This document shows positions 8,471-17,215 of a stretch of 64,000 bases of DNA, piece by piece. Both the position numbers and the translations under genes were made by a program. Where the stretch lies: the NCBI GenBank assembly GCA_947053925.1, contig CAMRUG010000001.1:186001-250000 (forward strand), in the 5' to 3' direction. Origin of the DNA: an uncultured Clostridia bacterium (lineage in GTDB: Bacteria; Bacillota; Clostridia; Christensenellales; CAG-314). Every line of letters begins with the position of its first letter. The first letter of the stretch is position 1. A model generated the notes under the pieces. It worked only from the letters and a program-made list of their open reading frames with translations, was not told the DNA's origin and ran no database searches.

Positions 8471-9964
8471 ATGAATTACCGGATGATTTTTCATACGACG
8501 GGCAAGGTTGCGCTTGTACTTGCGGCACTGCTTGTAATACCTATGATACTGTCGGCTTGTCTTTTAGAAGCGTGTTGGTGGGCGTTTGCCATAACGATAG
8601 GCATAAGCTTAGTTGTGGGGTTAGTGTTGTTATTGTGTTTAAAACCCAAAAGCAACGTTTTCTTCTCGAGAGAGGGGCTTATTATCGTTTCGCTTGCTTG
8701 GATTTATGTCTCGCTTATCGGCGCGTTGCCCTTTGTAATAAGCGGAGCAATACCGTCTTATATAGACGCATTGTTCGAAACGGCCAGCGGATTTTCTACT
8801 ACCGGAGCAACTATTCTTCAAGGCGAGCAAATAGAGACTATGGCAAAAGGCTTGCTGTTCTGGCGCAGTTTTACCCACTGGATAGGCGGTATGGGCGTTA
8901 TAGTGTTTGTAATGGCTCTTGTATCGGGTGCAAGCGATAGAAGTATGCACATTCTGCGTGCAGAAATGCCGGGACCGACGGTAGATAAAATTGTGCCTAA
9001 GGCAAGGACAACGGCAAAGATTTTGTATCTTATTTACATAGGCTTTACCGTTATCGAAATTATTGCGTTGATTATTGCGGGTATGCCTATTTTTGACGCC
9101 GTAGTTCACGCTTTCGGAACGGCAGGTACGGGTGGCTTCGGTATACGCGCCGACAGTATAGCTTCGTACAGTCCTGCTTGCCAATGGATAATCACGGTAT
9201 TTATGTTGCTGTTCGGAGTAAACTTTAACTTGTATTATCTGATGATAATGCGTAAGTTCCGTTCGGCGTTTTCTTCCAGAGAATTGTGGATTTACTGCGG
9301 CATTATAGTAGTGTCCATAACGGCAATTTCTATAAACATTACAAAACAGCTTTCTTATACTCAAACAGTGGGCGACGGTATACGTCATGCCGCGTTTCAG
9401 GTTGCCGCGTTCTTAACTACTACGGGTTATTCTACAATTCCCGCATCGTCGTCTGTTAACGCATTACCCATATTTACCAAGGGTCTGTTGTTTTTGCTTA
9501 TGTTTATAGGCGGTTCGGCAGGTTCGACTGCAGGCGGACTCAAAGTTTCCCGTGTAGCACTGCTCGGTTGTGCTATCCGTAAGGAATTGAAACGCGTACT
9601 AAATCCCCGCAATACAAACGCAGTCAAATTCGAGGGCAAGGTTGTTTCTGACGAAGTTTTGCACGGCGTTACAAGTTATTTTGCATTATATATGATTATA
9701 ATTGCCGTAACGTTTATAGTTTTGTGTTTTGACCCCGTTACGAAATTGTCGGCAGATTCTGTTATGTCTGCAGTTGAAACAAACATTACCGCTGCAGTAT
9801 CTTGCGTAAACAATATCGGTCCTGCTTACGGCTTTGCGGCAAGCGGCTATTATATGTATAACTGGCTTTCAAAGTTAGTATTAACCATTGCTATGATTTT
9901 AGGACGTTTGGAAATTTATCCGTTGTTACTTGCGTGTTCGCCTTTAACGTGGATAAAACGATAG
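8471..9964 (+). CDS. trkH: Trk/Ktr potassium transporter membrane subunit
   Basis: The 497-residue polytopic membrane protein forms the K+ pathway with TrkA. Four pore-loop repeats are evident: ASGFSTTGAT near 105-115, GTAGTGGFG near 215-223, TTTGYST near 315-321 and NNIGPAYG near 450-457. The central glycines of the selectivity filter are all present. The length is close to that of E. coli TrkH (483). GAGGTAA before the ATG serves as ribosome binding site and overlaps the trkA stop region. A terminator follows at 10001. Confidence 0.95.
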   Translation: MNYRMIFHTTGKVALVLAALLVIPMILSACLLEACWWAFAITIGISLVVGLVLLLCLKPKSNVFFSREGLIIVSLAWIYVSLIGALPFVISGAIPSYIDALFETASGFSTTGATILQGEQIETMAKGLLFWRSFTHWIGGMGVIVFVMALVSGASDRSMHILRAEMPGPTVDKIVPKARTTAKILYLIYIGFTVIEIIALIIAGMPIFDAVVHAFGTAGTGGFGIRADSIASYSPACQWIITVFMLLFGVNFNLYYLMIMRKFRSAFSSRELWIYCGIIVVSITAISINITKQLSYTQTVGDGIRHAAFQVAAFLTTTGYSTIPASSSVNALPIFTKGLLFLLMFIGGSAGSTAGGLKVSRVALLGCAIRKELKRVLNPRNTNAVKFEGKVVSDEVLHGVTSYFALYMIIIAVTFIVLCFDPVTKLSADSVMSAVETNITAAVSCVNNIGPAYGFAASGYYMYNWLSKLVLTIAMILGRLEIYPLLLACSPLTWIKR

Positions 9965-10000
9965 AAAAAAAATAAAAACATAAATTTAATAACCGAAAAT

Positions 10001-10050
10001 GATGTGTACCCCCATAAGTCCGACGCTTATAGAGGTACACATTGTTTTTA
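10001..10050 (+). terminator. Terminator of trkA-trkH
   Basis: AATGTGTACC pairs with GGTACACATT, with an inner ATAAG/CTTAT helix, followed by GTTTTTATT. It lies between convergent genes. Confidence 0.75.
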
Positions 10051-10061
10051 TTCAACTTAGA

Positions 10062-11102
10062 TTATTTGTTTTTTAAATTGTCGTTTATCATTTTTTCGTA
10101 AAGGGAAATGCTGTCGGTTTTTACCAAATTCTTAGTAAGGTTGAGCTTTAACGCACGGCAGTTTTTGTCGGGTGTAACAAAGTCGCGCATAATAATATTT
10201 ATGTAATCAAGGTCAACGCTGTCTTTAAGACTGTCGACATAAGCGTTCATTCTGTCGGTGTGGGTTGCTTCGCGCGTGTGCGGACCGAACACAAACAAGC
10301 CGTCGGTTAACTGTCCTTGTAATACAAACAGACCGCTGTTTACTTTCTTGTATTCGTCAATATACTTGGGCAATGCCTGCTTTATGTAAGCGGAGGAACT
10401 TTTTTTGTTAAGCGAACCTTGATAGTAGGAGTGTATTACCGAATTGTCTCTCGTGCCGTTGTCGTTATTACGTTTGAAAACATAATTTTTAGCGAGTATA
10501 TCTTGTGTTTCTCTTCCCCAAACAATAAGGCATTTTCCGCGTACTTCGCCCATTGTCAAATTGTCTACAAACTCTACGTTGGATTGTGCAGAATCGTTTA
10601 CTACAAGCATATCGGGCAACTTTTCTTCTAATTTGAGTATTGTTCCCTCTTGCGCTTCTCCATTCTTTTCTTCAAAGTGTTGAAAATCCAAAATTACAAA
10701 TTCGCTTGTGTGCTTTTGCATAAAATCCTTTACGCTGTCTAACACACTGTCCAAAGTTACGCCTTTGCTCGGTCCGTGGTAAATCAACAATTTGCCGTCC
10801 GCGTAAGAAATTCGTAAATCGAAATATCTTGTTCCGCAGTTAAGCAATTCTTCTATCGTTCTGTCTTGCGTTGCCGCAAAGTAGGGCAATCCTTTTGTAC
10901 CTGCGTCGTGCGCGCCCGTTGTTACAACTTTTTTTATAAGCGCGTCGTCTTTTATCATAGATTGCCAAACGCCAAGTTCGCCAGTCGGTTGCGAACGGTC
11001 GTTTTTGCTGTTGGCGACTATGGCAGTAACGGCTACGGCAAGCAAAATTGCTCCTAAAATGCACGCCGCAATAATCAAAGCAAGCATTCTTTTTTTAGTC
11101 AT
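10062..11102 (-). CDS. Membrane-anchored or secreted PI-PLC X-domain phosphodiesterase
   Basis: The 346-residue protein starts after AAGGAG. Residues 6-30 form one hydrophobic segment with no lipobox cysteine, so it is a signal anchor or an SpI signal. The catalytic half of bacterial phosphatidylinositol phospholipase C follows: GAHDAG (His65, Asp66), RYFDLR (Arg97) and IYHG (His109), matching the His-Asp-Arg-His arrangement of the Bacillus cereus enzyme. Such enzymes cleave phosphatidylinositol or GPI-type lipids outside the cell. The last 170 residues have no clear motif. It could equally act on another glycerophospholipid or phosphodiester. It is monocistronic and convergent with trkH. Confidence 0.8.
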   Translation of the reverse strand: MTKKRMLALIIAACILGAILLAVAVTAIVANSKNDRSQPTGELGVWQSMIKDDALIKKVVTTGAHDAGTKGLPYFAATQDRTIEELLNCGTRYFDLRISYADGKLLIYHGPSKGVTLDSVLDSVKDFMQKHTSEFVILDFQHFEEKNGEAQEGTILKLEEKLPDMLVVNDSAQSNVEFVDNLTMGEVRGKCLIVWGRETQDILAKNYVFKRNNDNGTRDNSVIHSYYQGSLNKKSSSAYIKQALPKYIDEYKKVNSGLFVLQGQLTDGLFVFGPHTREATHTDRMNAYVDSLKDSVDLDYINIIMRDFVTPDKNCRALKLNLTKNLVKTDSISLYEKMINDNLKNK

Positions 11103-11411
11103 AATAAGTACTCCTTGATACTTTTTTGTCGGTTGATAAAGTATATCAAAGATTTACAACAAAATCAATATGTAAATTAGTTTGATAATTTGTCTGTTTG
11201 AAAGACAAGGATATTACGCAATAAAAACCGCACAATGTACGTTAAACAATAGGCGGAAATAATGTTGCCTTTTAAATGCAAAGTTATATTTGAAGAACTG
11301 TCAAATTACAATTTGATAAAGAATAAACTTCGTTGAATGTGCCTTTAATTTTATGAAAAATATTGACTATTTTCTTTTAAAATACTAAAATGTTTCTGTA
11401 AGGAGATTACT
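11103..11411. other. Divergent intergenic region
   Basis: AT-rich spacer between the PI-PLC-like gene (-) and the M3 peptidase gene (+). Apart from the promoter at 11363-11391 nothing is recognised. Confidence 0.6.
11363..11391 (+). promoter_or_regulatory. Promoter of the M3 peptidase lipoprotein gene
   Basis: TTGACT (11363-11368), 17 bases, TAAAAT (11386-11391). A good AAGGAG follows nine bases before the ATG at 11412. Confidence 0.75.
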
Positions 11412-13661
11412 ATGAAAAAATTTGCATCGATAGTTTTGGTTTTGGTAATGGTGCTTACTTGCGTATTTGTAGCGGCGTGTAACAACAAAGCGGTACGCGT
11501 AGTTTTGTACCCCGAAAACGGCGAAAATTTCAGGATAATAAAATACACTCCCGATACGAAATTGCCTACCGATTTTACAAACGGAGACAAAGTTTTCGGC
11601 GGATGGTGGTACGATAAAGAATGTAAAACAACCCCGTTTGTGGAAGGAGACGAGTTAAAGGACGGTACGCGCCTGTATGCCAAATGGAAAAATGCAGGAG
11701 AAACCGAACAAGTTACCGTTCATTTTGTTTATAGCAACGGCGAAGGGACAAATACTTCGGTTACCGTCGACAAGGATTCAACCGTTACGTTGATAGTTCC
11801 GAACTCGCGCGAAAATTACACCTTTGACGGTTGGTATACGCAGCCTAGCGGCGGAACAAAGTGGACTGACAATATGAGCGTGCCGAGTACAATGTCTTTA
11901 TATGCCCGTTGGACGTATAACGGCGGCGGTACTCCCGACCCTCAACCGCATACTCACGACTTCGGTTCAAATTATTTTATGTACGTTAAGTGCAGTGTGG
12001 ATAACTGCAACGTGGTGGGACGGACAAGTTCGACAAACAGTTTTAAAAACGATTTTACATACACTTATACGACTAACGACGCTAATTCGTATACAAATCT
12101 TTATAACGACATAAAATCGGGCTTAGAAGATACTCAGAATAAAATGACGCTAAACGAACTTAACAGCAACTTTTCGGCATTAGTTGAAAAATTGGAGTTT
12201 TTAAGTTATCAGTACGATGTGGCTTCCGTACTGTACAGCGCCAACAGCACAAGCAATAACGACCAGTACTACAAAAACTTCAGTTATGTAAGTTCTGTAT
12301 ACAATACGGCGTACTCTAATTACTGTAACTTGTTTAAGGTAATTGACGATAACGGTTACGGCAATGACTTCTTTGAAAGCGAAGAGGACAGACAAGAGTG
12401 TCTTGCCCTTGCCGCAATGTACGGCGACAGCGCAGAAAGCAGTAACGCCGCCGATGCAGCCGCCGAAGAGTACAACGAATTGCTAGGAAATTACTTTTCT
12501 TCTCTCGAAGATATTTATGCGGCATACGGTAAGTTTGTAAACGCAAACAATACAATAGCCAAAGCGGCGGGGTACGACAACTATATGGATTACGCCTATG
12601 CAAACGTATACTACCGCGAATATACTCCTGCCGACGTTGCCGAAATGCGCAATTACGTTAAAACCTATATTGCGCCGTTGTATGTAAAACTCGTAAATAA
12701 GTATAGCAAGTATCTGGACAATGAGGGTTACTTGAATTCGTTTTCTAACGCTAACGACAACAGTTTTGTGAACGCGTTGGGTTCGTCTGTGTTCGAGTCT
12801 TCTGCAAGTTCGCAAACGGTTATAAATTACATAGGCGAATATTTTAAAACAATGAACAGCAATTCGTTAGGTATAGATTTTTACAAACACTGTAACGACC
12901 TGTTTAAAAACGGCAACTACTTTGTCGGTATAAACGAAAATGCCGAACAAGGCGCCTATACTATGTGGGTTCCTAACAAACAGACGTCTATTCTTTACTT
13001 CGGCACTCAGTATTCAGACGCGTTTACGTTTGTGCACGAGTACGGACATTACTATAACGGCGTATATAACCAAAGCGGAGAAATCTCTATGGACCACGAC
13101 GAAACGCAATCGCAGGGCGATGAAATGATGTTCCTTGCGTGGCTTAAAGCCAACAAGCCCGCAGGCGTTACCGACGGATATACGGCTATAGAACTAGGGC
13201 AGATAGTAAATATAATGAGTACCGTTATACTTGCCAGCGCAGTGGATGAATTCGAGCAGGCTGTATATTCAAATTCTTACGGCACAGGTCAATACAAGGA
13301 TAATATACCGACGTCCTACTACGGCGAATTGTTCGGCGTGATTTTAGATTCGTACGGTACAGGCGTACGCGACGCTATTAACTACGATGAGTACTGGATG
13401 TACGTTTGCGTCGATTCGGCTGCTTATTACATTTCCTACGCTATGAGTGCATTGCCCAGTTTGGAGTTGTTTGTAAAATCTCAAGACAGCGCAATCGGAT
13501 TTAACGGCGCGCGAGATATTTACTTTAAACTTTTTACGGCAGTACGTCAAAGCGGTATCAATACATACGAACAGGCGCTTGCTTTTGCAGGGCTTGACAA
13601 TCCGTTTGAACAAAGTATGTATACTACGCTTAAAACGTATTTTGACAGTTATTTGAGTTAG
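11412..13661 (+). CDS. Surface lipoprotein: InlB-type repeats plus M3-family zinc peptidase
   Basis: The 749-residue protein has a lipoprotein signal (MKKFASIVL, lipobox VAAC with Cys near 23). Two InlB/Listeria-Bacteroides repeats of about 65 residues follow (about 31-93 and 103-172), each ending in 'LYAKW' or 'LYARW'. The catalytic region resembles oligoendopeptidase F/M3 peptidases: HEYGH with His542, Glu543 and His546, then ETQSQGDE with Glu564, matching the family's ExxSQ third zinc ligand motif. The enzyme would hydrolyse peptides at the outer membrane face, whereas M3 enzymes are usually cytosolic. Tyr and Asn are very frequent. It is a single gene with its own promoter and a strong ribosome site. 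Confidence 0.85.
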   Translation: MKKFASIVLVLVMVLTCVFVAACNNKAVRVVLYPENGENFRIIKYTPDTKLPTDFTNGDKVFGGWWYDKECKTTPFVEGDELKDGTRLYAKWKNAGETEQVTVHFVYSNGEGTNTSVTVDKDSTVTLIVPNSRENYTFDGWYTQPSGGTKWTDNMSVPSTMSLYARWTYNGGGTPDPQPHTHDFGSNYFMYVKCSVDNCNVVGRTSSTNSFKNDFTYTYTTNDANSYTNLYNDIKSGLEDTQNKMTLNELNSNFSALVEKLEFLSYQYDVASVLYSANSTSNNDQYYKNFSYVSSVYNTAYSNYCNLFKVIDDNGYGNDFFESEEDRQECLALAAMYGDSAESSNAADAAAEEYNELLGNYFSSLEDIYAAYGKFVNANNTIAKAAGYDNYMDYAYANVYYREYTPADVAEMRNYVKTYIAPLYVKLVNKYSKYLDNEGYLNSFSNANDNSFVNALGSSVFESSASSQTVINYIGEYFKTMNSNSLGIDFYKHCNDLFKNGNYFVGINENAEQGAYTMWVPNKQTSILYFGTQYSDAFTFVHEYGHYYNGVYNQSGEISMDHDETQSQGDEMMFLAWLKANKPAGVTDGYTAIELGQIVNIMSTVILASAVDEFEQAVYSNSYGTGQYKDNIPTSYYGELFGVILDSYGTGVRDAINYDEYWMYVCVDSAAYYISYAMSALPSLELFVKSQDSAIGFNGARDIYFKLFTAVRQSGINTYEQALAFAGLDNPFEQSMYTTLKTYFDSYLS

Positions 13662-13682
13662 ATATTCAGTTAATAATTATTA

Positions 13683-13721
13683 AACAGCGACCGCTTTTCG
13701 AGTGGCCGCCGTTTGTATTTT
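13683..13721. terminator. Hairpin after the M3 peptidase gene, weak terminator
   Basis: AACAGCGACC faces GGCCGCCGTT. On the plus strand there are two A-C mismatches and a T-rich tail (TTTGTATTTT). On the minus strand the same stem is fully paired through G-U pairs. Confidence 0.35.
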
Positions 13722-13920
13722 AACACATTACCGAATAAAGCGGCGTTGATGAAAAGGATAACTTATATTTGAAAAAGCATTTAATCTGCTCAAAACGGAA
13801 TGCAAACAAAATAAATCGGTTAAATTTAAATCATCTAAAGGTATAATTATAGCCGATAGTAATACTCCAAATTGACATAGCAAAGCGGCTCGAGAATTTC
13901 TTTTGTGAAAGCTCGACAAT

Positions 13921-13957
13921 AAAAAAGCGTACCGCAAAGTTTATTTGCAGTACGCTT
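13921..13957 (-). terminator. Terminator of the Big2/LRR lipoprotein gene
   Basis: On the minus strand AAGCGTACTGCAAA pairs with TTTGCGGTACGCTT (one internal mismatch), followed by a run of T. Confidence 0.8.
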
Positions 13958-13992
13958 ACCTGTTAGTATTTAATTGCGGTAATTTTGTAATA

Positions 13993-15215
13993 CTATTTGT
14001 TAATGTTGCCGTCGTTGCATTTTACGGTATAATTGCCTGTTTCAAAATCCCAGTCCGTGCCTTTATTAACGGCGTTCCATTGTGCTGTTTTTCCTTCAAA
14101 TTTTATGCTGTTTAGGTCGCCGCAGCCGTTAAATGCGTTATTGCCTATGTTTTTAATGCCGGAGTAGATAGTTGCTGTTTCAAGTGCGTTGCAGCGGTAA
14201 AACGCGTAAGCGCAAATATCCGTTACGCTGTCGGGCAGTACTATGTTTAGTAAATGTCTGCAATTAAAAAACGCATATTCCGCTATAACTTTTGTATCTT
14301 CCTTAATTTTGCAATTAGGAATATCTTGACTCTTTACTTTTATCAAAGCTACATAAGGGTTAATTTCGTTGCCTAAATACTGTGCATTGTCGTATTCGTT
14401 ATATTGTAATTTTAAACAAGTTTTAAACGCTTCTGAACTGATGCTTGTAATCGTGTCGGGCAGTGTAATGTTTTCAAGGTTGGAACAATTTTCAAATGCG
14501 AGAGATCCTATGTCGGTTACGCCGTTTTGTAACGTTATGTTTGTAATATCTCCGCATCCTTCAAAAGCACGGCTGTCTATTTTACCGCCCGTTATCACTA
14601 CGTTTTTAAGTGTAGACGGCACGTTATCATTGTTGTATGCGTAACTGCTTGCTCCGAAGATATAACCGAAGTGAGTATTTTCCGTCCCGTCTATGCTTGC
14701 GCCTACAAACGGTATTGTCAGATTTGTTAACTGAGTGCAATTTTTACGCGCGCCTTTGGCTATGCTTGTTACGGGTTTGCCGTTATGTTCAGACGGAATG
14801 ACAATGCTCTTTTTGTTGCTTTCTGTGCCCGTTACGGAATAAGCAACTACATCGTCGTTTTCTTTTATTTCGGAATAAATCAAATCTTTTATGACGACTG
14901 TAATTATGCAAACGGCGCTTTTACCGTCAACCGTTGCGGTAATAACCGTTGCGCCTTCTTTAACTGCCGTTACTTTGCCGTTTTTGTCTACGGTTGCAAA
15001 TTCGGGTTTGCTTGAAGCCCAGTTTACCGTTTTGTCAGAAGCATTTTCCGGCTTGATAGATGCGTTGAGCGTTATTTCTTCATCGACTTCCAAAGTTAAA
15101 GCGTCGCTGTTTAAAGTAATTTCAGTAACAGTCGTGTTGCAAGCTGACAGAATAAGCGCGCCGCACAGTACTACAAGTATTAACGTAACTGTTAAAAATT
15201 TTGTTTTTTTTTCAT
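13993..15215 (-). CDS. Big2 / BspA-type leucine-rich repeat lipoprotein, frameshifted at an A9 tract
   Basis: The mature part has a bacterial Ig-like Big2 domain (TLNASIKPEN, VNWASSKPE, ATVDKNGKVTAVKEG) followed by BspA-type LRR_5 repeats ('IGSLAFENCSNLENITLPDTI', 'ICAYAFYRCNALE', 'IGNNAFNGCGDLNSI'), typical of surface adhesins. The ribosome site AAGGAGG lies seven bases before ATG at 15215. That ATG is followed by nine A and then hits a stop at codon 8. With ten (or seven) A the frame would read a lipoprotein signal (KFLTVTLILVV, lipobox LSAC) joined to the domains above. So the gene is off by one base: phase variation, transcriptional slippage, decay or a sequence error. Confidence 0.8.
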
Positions 15216-15463
15216 ATCATAGCCTCCTTGCTTTGTTGTGTAGTAACATATTTTATTCTTTTGCAATAATCTATTATTTTACAAGTCGATCCGTAAACCG
15301 CGTTTAGACAAATCAGTTGCTTTTAAAACGCTTTTATTCGTATTTGTAATAATCGGTATTTGTTATTTTACAATGTCGATTATGTTGTTAACCATTTTAC
15401 TTTGTAAAAAATATTTATTAAAAAACACCTCGAATTTTTTACAATGAAAATATATTATCGGCG

Positions 15464-16033
15464 TCAAAATTCGGCTGATTTTCGAATAATTTCAAAATCT
15501 CGCTTAATACTTAAATAACATTCGTTGCATATTTCACAGTCGCGTAGGGCGCGGTGCGCTCCGTCCGTTGTAATGCCGTAATACTGTGCTACTGTAGTTT
15601 GCTTGTGGTTGGGCAAAAACGGTAATATTTTACGCGCAAGACGTAACGTATCGACAAACGGATTGTCTAAAATAAGTCCGTTGTGCAAGTACAAATTGTC
15701 GTACAAAAAGTTAATGTCAAAGTTGACGTTATGACCTATCAATATATCTGCACCGATAAAGCGGTAAAAATCTTCCATTACCGAGACAATATCGGGGGCG
15801 TTTTGTACCATTTCGTTTGTAATACCCGTCAGGCGGGTTATAAACCAACCTATACTTTGAGTAGGCTTTATCAGCGTCGAAAATCCGTCGACAATCAATT
15901 CGTTGCGGACCTTTAGTGCGGAAACTTCGATAATTTCGCACCTGCCCGTTATCAATCCGTTTGTTTCTATGTCTATTACCGTATAATCGGAAGGAAACTC
16001 AAATAAACTTTGTCCTTTATGTGCTCGCTCCAT
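15464..16033 (-). CDS. DnaQ-like 3'-5' exonuclease (DEDDh)
   Basis: The 189-residue protein is a stand-alone exonuclease domain of the DNA polymerase III epsilon type. Exo I is VIDIETNG near residue 20, Exo II is IGHNVNFDINFLYD near 98-111, and Exo III is HRALRDCE near 160, so all four acidic residues and the active-site histidine are present. It would remove mononucleotides from 3' ends of DNA or RNA. No polymerase, helicase or UvrC-like domain is attached. Its ribosome site is weak (AGGAC). It is flanked by AT-rich spacers and appears monocistronic. Confidence 0.88.
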   Translation of the reverse strand: MERAHKGQSLFEFPSDYTVIDIETNGLITGRCEIIEVSALKVRNELIVDGFSTLIKPTQSIGWFITRLTGITNEMVQNAPDIVSVMEDFYRFIGADILIGHNVNFDINFLYDNLYLHNGLILDNPFVDTLRLARKILPFLPNHKQTTVAQYYGITTDGAHRALRDCEICNECYLSIKRDFEIIRKSAEF

Positions 16034-16429
16034 TGTATTGTCCTGTTAAAATCAAACTGCAAAACCGTAATAATACTTTTGTTCACGGACTCATTTTTTA
16101 TTATTAAACGATTTACAGTATGATACGAAAAATAACTGTTGGCTAAAATCCTTTTATTATCGTAAACTTAGTTGACTGTTGTATATGATATTATACTGTT
16201 TTATCGGTTAGTATGCAATAGATTGTAACAAATTTTTGTTGCATTATAGCAACATAAAACAAATCTATTTGTAAAGCATCGAATACGCCTATTATTGCGG
16301 GTTAGAAAATAAAATAAACTTAATATTACAAAAGTCTCAAAATAATAAATAAAGTTAATGAAAAACATTTTAATGGTGCGAGAGCGGCAAACAAACAGGG
16401 AGCATATGCGGAATAAACAGTATTTAAAG
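16034..16429. other. AT-rich intergenic stretch
   Basis: This lies between the exonuclease gene and the tRNA terminator. No gene, repeat or RNA could be supported here. Confidence 0.5.
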
Positions 16430-16461
16430 ATAAAAAACAACCAACAAAAATTTGTTGGTTG
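16430..16461 (-). terminator. Terminator of the tRNA-Thr gene
   Basis: On the minus strand AACCAACAAA pairs with TTTGTTGGTT just after the encoded CCA, followed by GTTTTTTAT. Confidence 0.85.
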
Positions 16462-16464
16462 CGT

Positions 16465-16540
16465 TGGAGCTGATGACGGGGCTCGGACCCGTGACCTCCG
16501 CCTTACCAAGGCGGTGCGCTACCGACTGTGCCACATCAGC
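16465..16540 (-). tRNA. tRNA-Thr, anticodon GGT
   Basis: The 76-base minus-strand sequence folds into a complete cloverleaf. The acceptor is GCTGATG/CATCAGC with discriminator T and an encoded CCA; the anticodon stem is CCGCC/GGCGG with loop TTGGTAA. The T-stem is ACGGG/CCCGT. The T-loop reads TCCGAGC, so the usual T at position 55 is C. It is followed at once by its own terminator. Confidence 0.95.
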
Positions 16541-16656
16541 ATTTTACTTTTTTATTGGATTTTTAGGGTAATTTTTTATTAAGTTTTATAGTTCTTTCTT
16601 GTAGCCGTGCAAAAACATTGAACTTATCCGAAAAACAAGGCTTTTTACGGTATTTT

Positions 16657-16724
16657 AGAGGCATACTCCACACCATACCTTATCCCTTACCAAGGACGTG
16701 CTCTACCTACTGAGTCATAGTAGC
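16657..16724 (-). pseudogene. Decayed tRNA-Thr(GGT)
   Basis: Reading leftward from 16724, a normal 5' acceptor strand (GCTACTA), D-arm (GACTCAGTAGGTAGAGC) and anticodon loop TTGGTAA are followed by a broken anticodon stem (CGTCC against GGGAT). The T-arm is unrecognisable and there is no matching 3' acceptor strand or CCA. The 5' half differs from the intact neighbour, so it is probably a second, dead tRNA-Thr gene rather than a recent copy. Confidence 0.8.
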
Positions 16725-16740
16725 AGAGATATCAACTGTT

Positions 16741-17160
16741 TAAGCGCGTTTAGCTTACTTATTATATATTGTTTCTTGCATAATGTCAATAACTTTTAAT
16801 ACAAAGGTTGACAACCTGACAATACGTTACAAAATGCGCAACGCTTTCACATTCTCGCCTTAAATTGTCGCAAATAGTATAAAAAGTAGAGTGTCTGAAC
16901 TTTACAAAAATAGATACATAATTTACTGATTTAAAATCAAGCGTCGGGTTGTAAAACAGATATACTGTCAGAAGAAAACTCTGACAAGCCGTATGCTGGT
17001 TGCTTTACGCCGTTATAAAATTGAAAAATACAAACATAATCAAAATTTTGGAGAGTTTGTTTTTTTCGTTACTCAACATATCTAAATGTTTTCTAGTCAA
17101 AAAGCCTAAATTACTTTTAGCAATTAAACATTTCCTGCTTTAATAGCGGGGTTAATCTAA
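16741..17160. other. Intergenic stretch without recognised content
   Basis: AT-rich sequence between the dead tRNA and the terminator of the PadR operon. Short open frames are interrupted and none resembles a known protein. Confidence 0.5.
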
Positions 17161-17166
17161 GCAATA

Positions 17167-17205
17167 GAAAAACCGCCTTGCAAAACTTATCGCAAAGCGG
17201 TTTTT
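17167..17205 (-). terminator. Terminator of the PadR-DUF1700-DUF4097 operon
   Basis: AAAACCGC/GCGGTTTT with an inner TTGC/GCAA helix. T-runs on both sides mean it could work in both directions. Confidence 0.8.
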
Positions 17206-17215
17206 CAGCGGCTAG

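Larger units (their letters stand above)
13662..13992. other. Convergent intergenic region
   Basis: It holds the two hairpins listed at 13683 and 13921. No gene was recognised between them. Confidence 0.6.

Noticed and set aside
8639..9388. A 249-codon minus-strand frame inside trkH
   Set aside because: It is antisense to a conserved membrane protein, rich in His/Arg/Cys/Tyr, with no ribosome site; it is a shadow of trkH.
16358..16582. A 74-codon plus-strand frame across the tRNA gene
   Set aside because: Its middle part is the antisense of tRNA-Thr, a well-known source of false protein calls.
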